64,000 nt of DNA from Bacillus mojavensis RO-H-1 = KCTC 3706 (GTDB taxonomy: Bacteria > Bacillota > Bacilli > Bacillales > Bacillaceae), in NCBI RefSeq assembly GCF_000245335.1, contig NZ_JH600279.1, positions 248,001 through 312,000 of the forward strand, read 5' to 3'. Shown piece by piece: positions 26,623-33,907 of this stretch (positions are counted from its first letter, which is position 1; each line of letters opens with the position of its first letter). Under the pieces are notes generated by a model that saw only the letters and a list, made by a program, of their open reading frames with translations, was not told the origin of the DNA and did not search any database. Made by a program: the position numbers and the translations under genes.

Positions 26623-28521
26623 TTACTTTTCATAAGCTGTTCGCAAACCTGTATACAATGTGTAGAGTTCCCCGCTGATTCGCGGATAATACGGAAAACG
26701 CGGCACTTCTATCACAGCCGGCGGCATTTTCATCAATACTGATTGCTCAGCCTGTTCAAAAAACGCTCTCAAATGGTTTATTTCTTGTTGAGAAACCGGA
26801 GAGGGCGGGCGGTGATGGGCTTGGGCGGAGAGCAAATAATAACCCAAGTGCTGGACTCCAGAGATCGCCGGCCACAGCGTATCCGCTTTCGCTTTTGGAA
26901 AATCTCCTAGTGCTTTATCATATGCATCCCGCAGCCTGACTAAGCTCACTCTTAGCTGATGTCCGTCTATTTGCTGTCCTGCTAACAGCCTCTCCATAAA
27001 CTGTCCTTCCAGCCGGATCACTTCCCTCATGTGTTCAGGCAGGCGTTTTGCTGAAAAACGTCTCCACAAAAGGATCGTTCCCAATAGTCCAATTGTGCTA
27101 CCGACAGCGACATCGGTCAGCCTCGCCGCTATAAAATAACCGGTCCCTAAGCCGCCATGCATGCTTTCTGTGATAACAAGCGCATTTGCGGTCAGAAAAG
27201 GAACCGCCAAAGCATAATTGCGGACAATCAGCATTTCAAGAAGAAATTGAAGCATTGTGATACATAAAGCAATATACACGCCGGCTGGCTTAAAGAACAG
27301 GATCGCCCCTGCCAGCATCACGCCAAGCACGGTTCCTGCCGAACGCTGAATGGCTCTATGCAGCGTAAAGACAACAGTCGTGCCCAGCATCACTGCCGCT
27401 GCCGAGAGCGGGATCCAATAAGAACGGTGAAAACCGAAGGCATTGGCAAACAACGCAGCCGCAAACAGCACAATTCCATACTTTAATGCCCGAATCAAAA
27501 CAGGTGACTTCCAGTCAAAGGCATTTCTCAGAAAATAATAGGAGGATGGCAGCCGGCTTGGCTCCGCATCCGATGGATCATCATTCCGTCCTGAAGCGAT
27601 ACTCAAAACCTCGTTGATTCCTTCATACAGCTTCCGGGTTGGCTCCGCTTCATCCTCCTTGATAGGAAACGCATCGGAAACACGAGCCTGTTCAAGCATA
27701 TCGGCAGTTTGGCGAAATGCCTTTGCGAGCTGAACTGTAGCTGCGTTTGGTGTTTCAGCAGAAAAATGAATGATGGCGATAAAAAGATTATCAGCTTTTT
27801 CCAGTAAACGGATAACCCGTTCATCATGAGGCGACTTTCTCCATCTGTTTCCTTTGCCGAGTACCGTTTGACGGGCTGTTCTCAGCATCAGCACGGTCTG
27901 ATGCTGCGCGTTATGAAAATCAGGAGTTCCGACAGCAGAAAGGCAAGATGCTAGCTGGCGGTATGTGGTTTGCAGCACTTCATTTTCCGGTCCATGTCTG
28001 TTATTGATCCAGCCAATCAAGGCGATTCCCGTGGCGAAAAGCCCGCCGGCAAATGTCAGTCCCGCTCTGAGCGGAGCTTCTGAAGGATCTGCCGGCAAAC
28101 CCGAACTCACCAAAAACGCAAGGACAAAAAACATGGGTGCTGGACCTTGAATCCCAAGCGCGCCAAAAATAAACATTGCAGCTGCCCCGATAAGCCCCAG
28201 AACAGCTGCCATGCTCCAAAAAGTCCCTGCCAACAGCGTCCCCAATCCAAACGAAACGGCGATCCCTATTGAAACAAACAGCAGCTTCAGGATACGTTTC
28301 GTATACGATTCCCCGCCTGCATATATAAAAACAAAACCGCCGATGCTTGCGGTTAGACCATAATCCGTGTGTCCCGACAATGCGCCGACAAACACAGGAA
28401 GTCCTGAAGCGATGCCTGAACCGATCGCCTTTTTCCATGGAAAAGGAGTTGCATGAATGCGAAAGGCATCCTTGACAACACTTGGCACTGTTCTACGATT
28501 TTGATCAGAAGACTTGTTCAT
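26623..28521 (-). CDS. yvaC: FUSC-family membrane protein YvaC
   Basis: About 632 residues in the layout of the fusaric-acid-resistance (FUSC/aromatic-acid exporter) family: two sets of about five or six membrane helices (roughly residues 30-190 and 360-510) and hydrophilic domains after each. IGSGIASGLPVFVGALSGH and SYWIPLSAAAVMLGTTVVFTLHRAIQRSAGTVLG are the typical repeat cores. It is probably an efflux component, but no substrate is known. I chose ATG 28521 (MNKSSDQ), nine bases after GAGGG; the longer frame to 28602 is not supported. It is a single gene upstream of azoR2 on the same strand. Confidence 0.82.
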   Translation of the reverse strand: MNKSSDQNRRTVPSVVKDAFRIHATPFPWKKAIGSGIASGLPVFVGALSGHTDYGLTASIGGFVFIYAGGESYTKRILKLLFVSIGIAVSFGLGTLLAGTFWSMAAVLGLIGAAAMFIFGALGIQGPAPMFFVLAFLVSSGLPADPSEAPLRAGLTFAGGLFATGIALIGWINNRHGPENEVLQTTYRQLASCLSAVGTPDFHNAQHQTVLMLRTARQTVLGKGNRWRKSPHDERVIRLLEKADNLFIAIIHFSAETPNAATVQLAKAFRQTADMLEQARVSDAFPIKEDEAEPTRKLYEGINEVLSIASGRNDDPSDAEPSRLPSSYYFLRNAFDWKSPVLIRALKYGIVLFAAALFANAFGFHRSYWIPLSAAAVMLGTTVVFTLHRAIQRSAGTVLGVMLAGAILFFKPAGVYIALCITMLQFLLEMLIVRNYALAVPFLTANALVITESMHGGLGTGYFIAARLTDVAVGSTIGLLGTILLWRRFSAKRLPEHMREVIRLEGQFMERLLAGQQIDGHQLRVSLVRLRDAYDKALGDFPKAKADTLWPAISGVQHLGYYLLSAQAHHRPPSPVSQQEINHLRAFFEQAEQSVLMKMPPAVIEVPRFPYYPRISGELYTLYTGLRTAYEK

Positions 28522-28627
28522 ATCACATAACCCTCTTCTACAACGAAATGATGTAGGTCTCTTCCCGTTTATTCGCCATAGTATGCCCAGAAACCGACTC
28601 ATCTTCTCATTGGATATGCTCTCATCA

Positions 28628-28655
28628 AAAAAGACAGAGACCCATCTTCTCTGCC
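28628..28655 (-). terminator. Terminator of the eamA-gntR pair
   Basis: AAAAAAGACAGAGA pairs with TCTCTGCC across CCCATCT; on the minus strand a T run follows. It lies just beyond the restored stop of the GntR gene (28660), which supports the frameshift interpretation. Confidence 0.7.
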
Positions 28656-28659
28656 TTCA

Positions 28660-29315
28660 TTACACAAGTTTTTTCTCAATGTCCTGCATTGGTTTGATCC
28701 AGTTGCTGTATGTCAGCTCAACCGCCTTTTCCGGTCCTTCTCCTTATATGCTTGAATGATTTGCTTATGTTCTTCAATAGAATTCTGCGGAGACTTGAAA
28801 AAGAGGTACTCAAGCCGAAGAATATGCATATGAAGAACAGAGGTAAAATTGCTGATATATTCATTATCAGCCGCCTCAATAATCACATCATGAAACGCTT
28901 TATCAATGCCAAGCACTTCATAGATTTCGTTTTGATCAATTGCCGCTTTCATTTCGTAATTGATGGCTGTCAGCTGCTCTATATGAGACGATTGAATGTT
29001 TTCAATCGCCAATTCGGCAGCGGTGGACTGGAGAGACGCCATCGGCGGATAGACTTTGAAGACATCGTTTTTTTCAATCTGTGAAATTCGTGTTTCTTTT
29101 CCCGGCGACATTTCAACAAACCCCTGCATCTCTAATAATTGCAAGGCTTCTCTGACCGGTGTTCTGCTGACGCCAAGCGCTTTGGCCAATGCGTCGTCAT
29201 TCAATTTTTCTCCGGGCATGAGCACTCCTTCCACGATCCACTTTTGAATTTGCTCAAACGCAAGCTTTTTGGCAGTCTGGCGTTTCGGCTTCGGGGCATT
29301 TGCCGGTATCGGCAT
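28660..29315 (-). pseudogene. GntR/FadR-family regulator with a C-terminal frameshift
   Basis: The open frame gives 200 residues to 28713. The N-terminal winged HTH is of GntR type (QKWIVEGVLMPGEKLNDDAL, GVSRTPVREALQLLEMQGFV), and the C-terminal helical FCD domain runs from about residue 90 with its metal-type histidines (AFHDVIIEAADN). The last residues KEKDRKRRLS are aberrant. One base inserted near 28733 (CC to CCC) gives instead KEKDPEKAVELTYSNWIKPM and stops at 28660, a natural ending for the FCD domain next to the terminator. The DNA-binding part is intact, so the shortened protein may still work. It lies six bases after the EamA gene and probably regulates it. I know of no such gene here in 168. 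Confidence 0.75.
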
Positions 29316-29321
29316 AAAGCA

Positions 29322-30263
29322 TCACCTCTGAATATTGTTTTTTAATGCTGCCGTTTTGCCGGCACTTTTCTTCTGTGAAAGGACAAAAATCATGACTAAA
29401 ATGCATGCCGCTCCTGCCGCCTGAAATAACCCAAAGGACACACCAAGCCAAAGAATAGAAGACGCGACTGCGGCAACCGGCTCTGTGCATCCCAGCATGC
29501 TCGCTTCTTGGGGAAATAAATATTTCAAGCTTTCTAGATACATGCAGAATCCCAATAACGTTCCGAAAATGACAATAAAAGCGACCGATACAATTCCAGA
29601 AACCGTCCAGCCTTCTGCCTGGACAGCCCAAGGCGGACGAATAAAGCTCATGCCGACGCCCCCGACCAGCATCCCCCAGCCTATGACGATAGCCGACCCC
29701 CATGTTTTCAAAAGAGAACTGGAATACAGCGTATAGAAGGCAAGCGCGCCAGCAGACAGAATCCCCCACACAACAGACAAAGGAGAAACTGTTAAATTGC
29801 TGATGTTTCCATTCGTCAGCAGCAAAAAAGTGCCTCCTAAAGCCAACAAAAGCCCCAAAAAATCGAAAAACTGAAATGAATTCTTTCGGGTTAGAAGCAA
29901 ATACAGCATAATCAGAACAGGCGCTAAGTATTGGAGCAGCGTGGCCACCGCTGCGTTCCCGGTTCCGATTGAAGCTAAAAATGTATACTGAACACCCAGC
30001 ATGCCGGCAATCCCGAAAACAATAAGCTGGACAGCCGCTTTTTTATCTTTCCATATGCCCCAAACTGCCCTCCTGTTTTTACCGGCGGATACTATAATTA
30101 GCACCAACAGGCCTGATAACAGTAAACGCACCGTTACAAGCCACTCCACCGATACATCACCCGTTTCAAATAAATGCTGGGCAACCGTACCCGATAATCC
30201 CCAAAAAGCGGCTCCGACAATCACCATAAAAAAGCCGTACAACCGTTGTTTCTGAGTCGCCAA
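29322..30263 (-). CDS. EamA-family (DMT) transporter
   Basis: A 313-residue drug/metabolite exporter with ten predicted membrane helices in two EamA repeats: the first begins YGFFMVIVGAAFWGLSG and the second VWGILSAGALAFYTLYSS. EPVAAVASSILWLG near the end is the conserved EPV block of helix 9. I chose TTG at 30263, seven bases after AGGAGG; the longer frame to 30281 includes the ribosome-binding site. The substrate is unknown; family members export amino acids, purines or toxic metabolites. It forms an operon with the GntR-type gene downstream, and a perfect palindrome lies 17 bases upstream of its start. As far as I recall, 168 has yvaC and yvaD adjacent, so this pair is an accessory insert. 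Confidence 0.85.
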   Translation of the reverse strand: MATQKQRLYGFFMVIVGAAFWGLSGTVAQHLFETGDVSVEWLVTVRLLLSGLLVLIIVSAGKNRRAVWGIWKDKKAAVQLIVFGIAGMLGVQYTFLASIGTGNAAVATLLQYLAPVLIMLYLLLTRKNSFQFFDFLGLLLALGGTFLLLTNGNISNLTVSPLSVVWGILSAGALAFYTLYSSSLLKTWGSAIVIGWGMLVGGVGMSFIRPPWAVQAEGWTVSGIVSVAFIVIFGTLLGFCMYLESLKYLFPQEASMLGCTEPVAAVASSILWLGVSFGLFQAAGAACILVMIFVLSQKKSAGKTAALKNNIQR

Positions 30264-30279
30264 CGTATATCCTCCTGAC

Positions 30280-30302
30280 ATGTAATATGCAATATATTAC
30301 AT
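30280..30302. promoter_or_regulatory. Operator-like palindrome before the EamA gene
   Basis: ATGTAATAT, five bases, ATATTACAT: a perfect 9-bp inverted repeat directly upstream of the ribosome-binding site. It is well placed to block transcription and is a natural candidate site for the linked GntR regulator. Confidence 0.6.
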
Positions 30303-30344
30303 ATTGTATCGTTAAATTTTCTGAAAACAAGTTGTTTTCGAAAA

Positions 30345-30372
30345 ATAAAAGCAGTGCTACTCGCACTGCTTA
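30345..30372 (-). terminator. Terminator of yvaFED
   Basis: AAGCAGTGC and GCACTGCTT pair around TACTC, and a T-rich stretch follows on the minus strand. The yvaD stop codon lies inside the stem. Confidence 0.75.
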
Positions 30373-30746
30373 GATAAGAGTCTGTGAATAAAAAATAAAG
30401 GATAAATCAAAAGGTATCCATTAAACAGCCACCATGCAAGATCAAAATCCCCGCTAAATGTCCAGAATGATAAAGCCTGAAGGCCTGAACAGAAGGTCAG
30501 CACAAGAGAAATCAGCGCCATTTGCCTCCATATTGCTCTTTTGACGCGCTGCAAATACAAGCTGTACAAACCAGTCATGGAGATTAAAATATCCAAGGGA
30601 AAAAAGGACCAATTCCAAGCGATCATAAATGGATCTTGATAATGTTTAAAGGCCCAGCTTTCCGGCATTAATGAAAAGCCGGTAGACAGCCAGTACAATA
30701 TAAAACCGATATCAGTCACGAGAAAGAACAGTTTCATCACTCTCAT
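30357..30746 (-). CDS. yvaD: Membrane protein YvaD
   Basis: About 129 residues with four predicted membrane helices and many aromatic residues (SWAFKHYQDPFMIAWNWSFFPLDIL, FSGDFDLAWWLFNGYLLIYPLFF). It belongs to a small Bacillus family of unknown function (DUF5360-like). Its start overlaps the yvaE stop in a TAACATG arrangement if ATG 30746 is used, implying translational coupling. GTG 30758 and ATG 30737 are alternatives, and none has a strong ribosome-binding site. It is last in the yvaF-yvaE-yvaD operon, beside a multidrug-type pump, but no function can be assigned. Confidence 0.75.
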   Translation of the reverse strand: MRVMKLFFLVTDIGFILYWLSTGFSLMPESWAFKHYQDPFMIAWNWSFFPLDILISMTGLYSLYLQRVKRAIWRQMALISLVLTFCSGLQALSFWTFSGDFDLAWWLFNGYLLIYPLFFIHRLLSKQCE

Positions 30747-30747
30747 G

Positions 30748-31101
30748 TTAATGCTCACTTTTATGTACCGTTTGAGGCTCCGCCCCTTGATCGATCAGGT
30801 TTAAAGACACTACACCGGCAATAATCAGCCCGATTGAAATCAGTTTCATGACACTTATATTTTCTTGAAAATACAAAAACCCGACAACTGTGATCAGGAC
30901 AATGCCCATCCCCGACCAGACAGCGTAAGCAATAGATACATCGATTGATTTGAGCGTAAGCGTCAGAAAGAAAAGACTCCCGCCATAAAAAAACATCAAT
31001 AGCACACTCGGCAGAAGCCTTGTAAAACCCGATGAAAGCTTCATACTGACCGTTCCGGCAACTTCAAATAAAATGGCCAAACATAAAAACATCCACTGCA
31101 C
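30748..31101 (-). CDS. yvaE: Small multidrug resistance (SMR) pump YvaE
   Basis: A 117-residue four-helix SMR-family exporter. Glu13 in helix 1 (LAILFEVAGTVSMKLSSGFT) is the essential proton- and drug-binding residue of the family, and AYAVWSGMGIVLITVVGFLYF is the helix 3-4 signature. It works as a homo- or heterodimer exchanging protons for cationic compounds; the actual substrate is not known, and some relatives export guanidinium. It lies 15 bases after the TetR-type yvaF gene and overlaps yvaD. This is the usual regulator-plus-pump arrangement. Confidence 0.88.
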   Translation of the reverse strand: MQWMFLCLAILFEVAGTVSMKLSSGFTRLLPSVLLMFFYGGSLFFLTLTLKSIDVSIAYAVWSGMGIVLITVVGFLYFQENISVMKLISIGLIIAGVVSLNLIDQGAEPQTVHKSEH

Positions 31102-31116
31102 GCGCCACCAGCCTCC

Positions 31117-31680
31117 TCATTTTTCTGTTATGCCGTTACATAATACATCTACGATTGATTCAAGAACCTCTCCTGTTGTGTACTGATGTTTAAGGGGATA
31201 ATCAGGATCGTACACTTGGTTGATGCTCCCTATATACATTTGAACCAATAAATCTATATTGATGTTTCTGATCTTCTTTTGCTCCTTGCATTCGTTTAAC
31301 AAATCGATAACAACTGACCATTCTTCCTTCATAAAGATGTCTAATGTGAGCCACGCATCGTAATGGGATTTCTTCAGCTCTTGTAATAACCCCATGTTCA
31401 GCAGTTCCATTTCCTTTGGAAGACCGATCAGCAATTGCTTCACCTTTTCAAGCGCATCTAGGGTCTCATCTTCATAGATGCTTTTTTCCATTTGCTTCAT
31501 CTCTGAGATGAACTGCTCCACGACGGCCTCCGCAAGCTGATCTTTCGACGAATAATGCGCATAAAGCGTCCGCTTGCTTGTTCCAAGCGCTGCCGCCAGA
31601 TCGTTCATTGTAAATGAAAAACCTTTCTGTCTGATCAGCCGAATGGTTTCCGCCAATATTCTTTTCTCCAAATCAACCAC
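31117..31680 (-). CDS. yvaF: TetR-family repressor YvaF
   Basis: A 187-residue TetR/AcrR regulator. The N-terminal HTH is canonical (GFSFTMNDLAAALGTSKRTLYAHYSSKDQLAEAV, about residues 20-53); the rest is a helical ligand-binding domain. It leads the yvaFED operon, so it probably represses itself and the SMR pump. An inverted repeat lies across the start point next to a good sigma-A promoter. GTG 31680 is taken as start; TTG 31671 sits better relative to GAGGTGG and is an alternative. Confidence 0.87.
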   Translation of the reverse strand: MVDLEKRILAETIRLIRQKGFSFTMNDLAAALGTSKRTLYAHYSSKDQLAEAVVEQFISEMKQMEKSIYEDETLDALEKVKQLLIGLPKEMELLNMGLLQELKKSHYDAWLTLDIFMKEEWSVVIDLLNECKEQKKIRNINIDLLVQMYIGSINQVYDPDYPLKHQYTTGEVLESIVDVLCNGITEK

Positions 31681-31687
31681 CTCGCCT

Positions 31688-31747
31688 TCGGTACTATCAA
31701 AACTATTCCGGTACCGACATTATACGACAGCAGTTTCTGGAAATCAA
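31688..31747 (-). promoter_or_regulatory. yvaF promoter with inverted-repeat operator
   Basis: On the minus strand TTGATT (31742-31747), 17 bases, TATAAT (31719-31724), followed at once by an inverted repeat with arms at 31688-31694 (TCGGTAC) and 31711-31717 (GTACCGA). The repeat covers the expected start of transcription, typical for TetR autorepression. Confidence 0.65.
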
Positions 31748-31752
31748 TATAA

Positions 31753-31784
31753 GAAAAAAACCTCTTCCCAGAGGGAGAGGTTTT
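31753..31784 (-). terminator. Terminator of yvaG
   Basis: AAAACCTCTTCCC and GGGAGAGGTTTT pair around AGA, with a T run on the minus strand, just after the yvaG stop. Confidence 0.88.
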
Positions 31785-32579
31785 CTAAAAGACGCTGCGG
31801 ACCAAGCCGCCGTCCGCCCGCAGTGCCGCGCCATTAATTGCGGAAGACAGCGGACTGCTTAGGAATGTAACAAAATGGGCAATTTCTTCCGGCCGAATCA
31901 GCCTTTGGATAATTGAAGTCGGACGGTTTTCCTTCATAAAACGGGTCTCGGCTTCTTGAACAGTCAGGTTTTCACCAGGATAAAGAGAGTTCAGCATTGT
32001 TTCCACTCCCTCTGTTAAGGTTGAACCCGGCATGACTGTATTTACCGTTACATTTGTGCCGGTTGCCAGCTCAGCCAAGCTGCGGGAAATGGAAAGCTGC
32101 ATCGTTTTCGTCGCGCTGTAATGGGCCATTTCCTGTGAAGGCATGATTGCCGCTTCACTGGCAATAAAAATCACCCGGCCTTCTTTTTTCTCTATCATCT
32201 TGTGTAAATACTTGCGTGTGAGCCTCACACCGCTCATAATATTCACTTCAAAAAATCGGAACCACTCCTCATCAGGAATATCAAAATACTCCGCCGGTTC
32301 AAAAATCCCTAAATTATTGACCAAAATATCAACCTGCGGATATGCCTGAAACAGGTCATTGCAGCCTTCATCGGTTCCAAGGTCAAATGCGGCCGGATAA
32401 AACACAGCCTCTGCATGCTGTTTTTTCAAATCGTCTATCGTCTGATTCACTTTTTCTTCCCGGCGTCCGTTAATGATAACCGCCGCGCCTTCTTCCGCTA
32501 ACGAAGCGGCAATCGCTTTGCCGATCCCCGACGTTGAGCCAGTCACCAGTGCGCTTTTTCCATGCAAATTCAGCTTCAT
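31785..32579 (-). CDS. yvaG: Short-chain dehydrogenase/reductase YvaG
   Basis: A 264-residue classical SDR. The nucleotide-binding TGSTSGIGKA motif is near residue 14, the NNLG (NNAG-type) motif near residue 88, and the catalytic Tyr-x-x-x-Lys appears as YSATK with a preceding Ser in FIASEAA. The basic Arg-Arg after beta-2 (NGRREEKV) suggests NADP(H) preference. The substrate is unknown. The C terminus has the usual INGAALRADGG block. AGGGATG precedes the ATG. It is transcribed alone, between yvaF and ssrA. Confidence 0.88.
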   Translation of the reverse strand: MKLNLHGKSALVTGSTSGIGKAIAASLAEEGAAVIINGRREEKVNQTIDDLKKQHAEAVFYPAAFDLGTDEGCNDLFQAYPQVDILVNNLGIFEPAEYFDIPDEEWFRFFEVNIMSGVRLTRKYLHKMIEKKEGRVIFIASEAAIMPSQEMAHYSATKTMQLSISRSLAELATGTNVTVNTVMPGSTLTEGVETMLNSLYPGENLTVQEAETRFMKENRPTSIIQRLIRPEEIAHFVTFLSSPLSSAINGAALRADGGLVRSVF

Positions 32580-32710
32580 TGGTTCATCCCTCCGTTTTTG
32601 TTTCCTCTTATTTATTAACAGAAATGTGATTGGTGAAACATCTGCTGTAAAACCAGTATGAAACAGCTGGGTTTGAAATGGAAGTACGCACTTTTTGGTG
32701 CCTGTTATAC

Positions 32711-32750
32711 GAAAAAAAAAGCAGAACCTGTAAAAGGTTCTGCTTTTTTT
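32711..32750. terminator. Terminator of ssrA
   Basis: AGCAGAACC and GGTTCTGCT pair around TGTAAAA with long A and T runs at either side. For ssrA on the minus strand it gives a strong rho-independent terminator just after the tmRNA 3' end. Confidence 0.9.
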
Positions 32751-32760
32751 GCATTATGTA

Positions 32761-33120
32761 TGGAGACGGTGGGAGTCGAACCCACGTCCAGAAACATCGA
32801 TTACTTAAGCGTCTACGAGCATAGCCTGCATACTTATGTTTTCACTCATCTTCTTGCCTGCGGGCGGGCCTTCCGAGAGCTAGTCTGTTTGTCTCTTCTT
32901 ACGTTCTCAGACAGGAACGCAAGCGTAGCCTACTTGGATGTGCTCTTCACAGACACATAGGCAATGTCAGGAAGAGCTCGCTGCGCTTATTAGGCAGCTA
33001 ATGCTACGTTTTGGTTAAAACTGTTAGTTTTGCCAGTTATATTTATGTGCGTGTTTACGAGATCGCCTCTCGGCTCGCAGCTCAAGCTCGATCCATCCCT
33101 GTCGAATCCGTAACGTCCCC
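32761..33120 (-). ncRNA. ssrA: Transfer-messenger RNA (tmRNA)
   Basis: The 5' end GGGGACGTTACGGATTCGAC (from 33120) pairs with the 3' acceptor strand ending GTCTCCA (to 32761), next to the T-arm GGTTCGACTCCCACC. This forms the tRNA-like domain; CCA is not encoded. Inside is the tag reading frame (32990-33034). tmRNA with SmpB rescues stalled ribosomes and marks the product for ClpXP. The sequence agrees with B. subtilis tmRNA over its full length as I remember it. The gene lies downstream of smpB, with its own promoter at 33180-33207. Confidence 0.97.
32990..33034 (-). other. tmRNA proteolysis-tag reading frame
   Basis: Within ssrA, codons from GGC at 33034 to TAA at 32990 encode GKTNSFNQNVALAA. 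With the alanine charged on tmRNA this gives the known 15-residue B. subtilis degradation tag. Confidence 0.95.
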
Positions 33121-33179
33121 TTGTTATAAGGGAAATACGGGAGAAATATCAAGCTCTCACTCAAACTGGCTACATTCCT

Positions 33180-33207
33180 ATTATAACATGATCACGGCTT
33201 ATTTCAA
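33180..33207 (-). promoter_or_regulatory. Promoter of ssrA
   Basis: On the minus strand TTGAAA (33202-33207), 16 bases, TATAAT (33180-33185). It would start a precursor about 50 bases longer than mature tmRNA, requiring 5' processing. Confidence 0.6.
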
Positions 33208-33294
33208 TTGACAAATCCTTCAAGAAAAGACCGTGTCATCTCATCGTGAAATCAGTATAGCACAGGCTGGATTTCAGTATCAAGCGTTATGCTT

Positions 33295-33765
33295 TTAGAA
33301 CCCTTTTTGACTGTCTCTGAACGCTCTTTCAATTTCACGCTTCGCATCCTTGCGCTTCAGATCTTCACGTTTGTCATAGTTTTTCTTCCCTTTACCCAGG
33401 CCGAGAAGAACTTTGGCAAAGCCGTTCTTCAAATATAGCTTGAGCGGAACGAGTGAATAACCTTTTTCCTTTGTTAAGCCGATAAGCTTATTAATTTCCT
33501 TACGGTGCATTAACAGCTTTCTCGTCCGGAGCGGATCGTGGTTATAGCGGTTTCCCTGCTCATACGGGCTGACGTGCATATTGTGGAGAAATACTTCTCC
33601 CCGTTCAATTTTGGCGAAGGAATCCTTAAGGTTCACGCGGCCGGCGCGAATTGCTTTGATTTCTGTTCCTTGCAATACAATGCCTGTTTCATATGTTTCT
33701 TCTATAAAATAATCGTGATTGGCTTTTTTGTTTTGAGATAATACTTTTCCTGACCCTTTCGGCAT
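33295..33765 (-). CDS. smpB: tmRNA-binding protein SmpB
   Basis: A 156-residue OB-fold protein that binds the tRNA-like part of tmRNA and places it in the stalled ribosome's A site. Conserved blocks are [37 protein letters not shown] (in two stretches), [13 protein letters not shown] and [26 protein letters not shown], with a basic C-terminal tail that reads the empty mRNA channel. I chose ATG 33765 (MPKGSGK), preceded by GAGGAGG. It lies downstream of rnr and upstream of ssrA on one strand, the arrangement known in B. subtilis. Confidence 0.96.
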   Translation of the reverse strand: MPKGSGKVLSQNKKANHDYFIEETYETGIVLQGTEIKAIRAGRVNLKDSFAKIERGEVFLHNMHVSPYEQGNRYNHDPLRTRKLLMHRKEINKLIGLTKEKGYSLVPLKLYLKNGFAKVLLGLGKGKKNYDKREDLKRKDAKREIERAFRDSQKGF

Positions 33766-33907
33766 GCCAGAACCTCCTCTCACTAAGGAAAACTGTCCAC
33801 CTTTGCGATACGCTCTATTTTACCAAATGTCACGCATGGCGACAATGAAAAGCTGTTTCCGAAAGAAAGCAAATAGAGCACTGCGGCCCTATTTGCTGGT
33901 TGAGCTG

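Noticed and set aside
32658..32960. A 100-codon + strand ORF beginning MKQLGLKWKY
   Set aside because: It lies almost wholly antisense to tmRNA; its codons are the complement of the conserved RNA.
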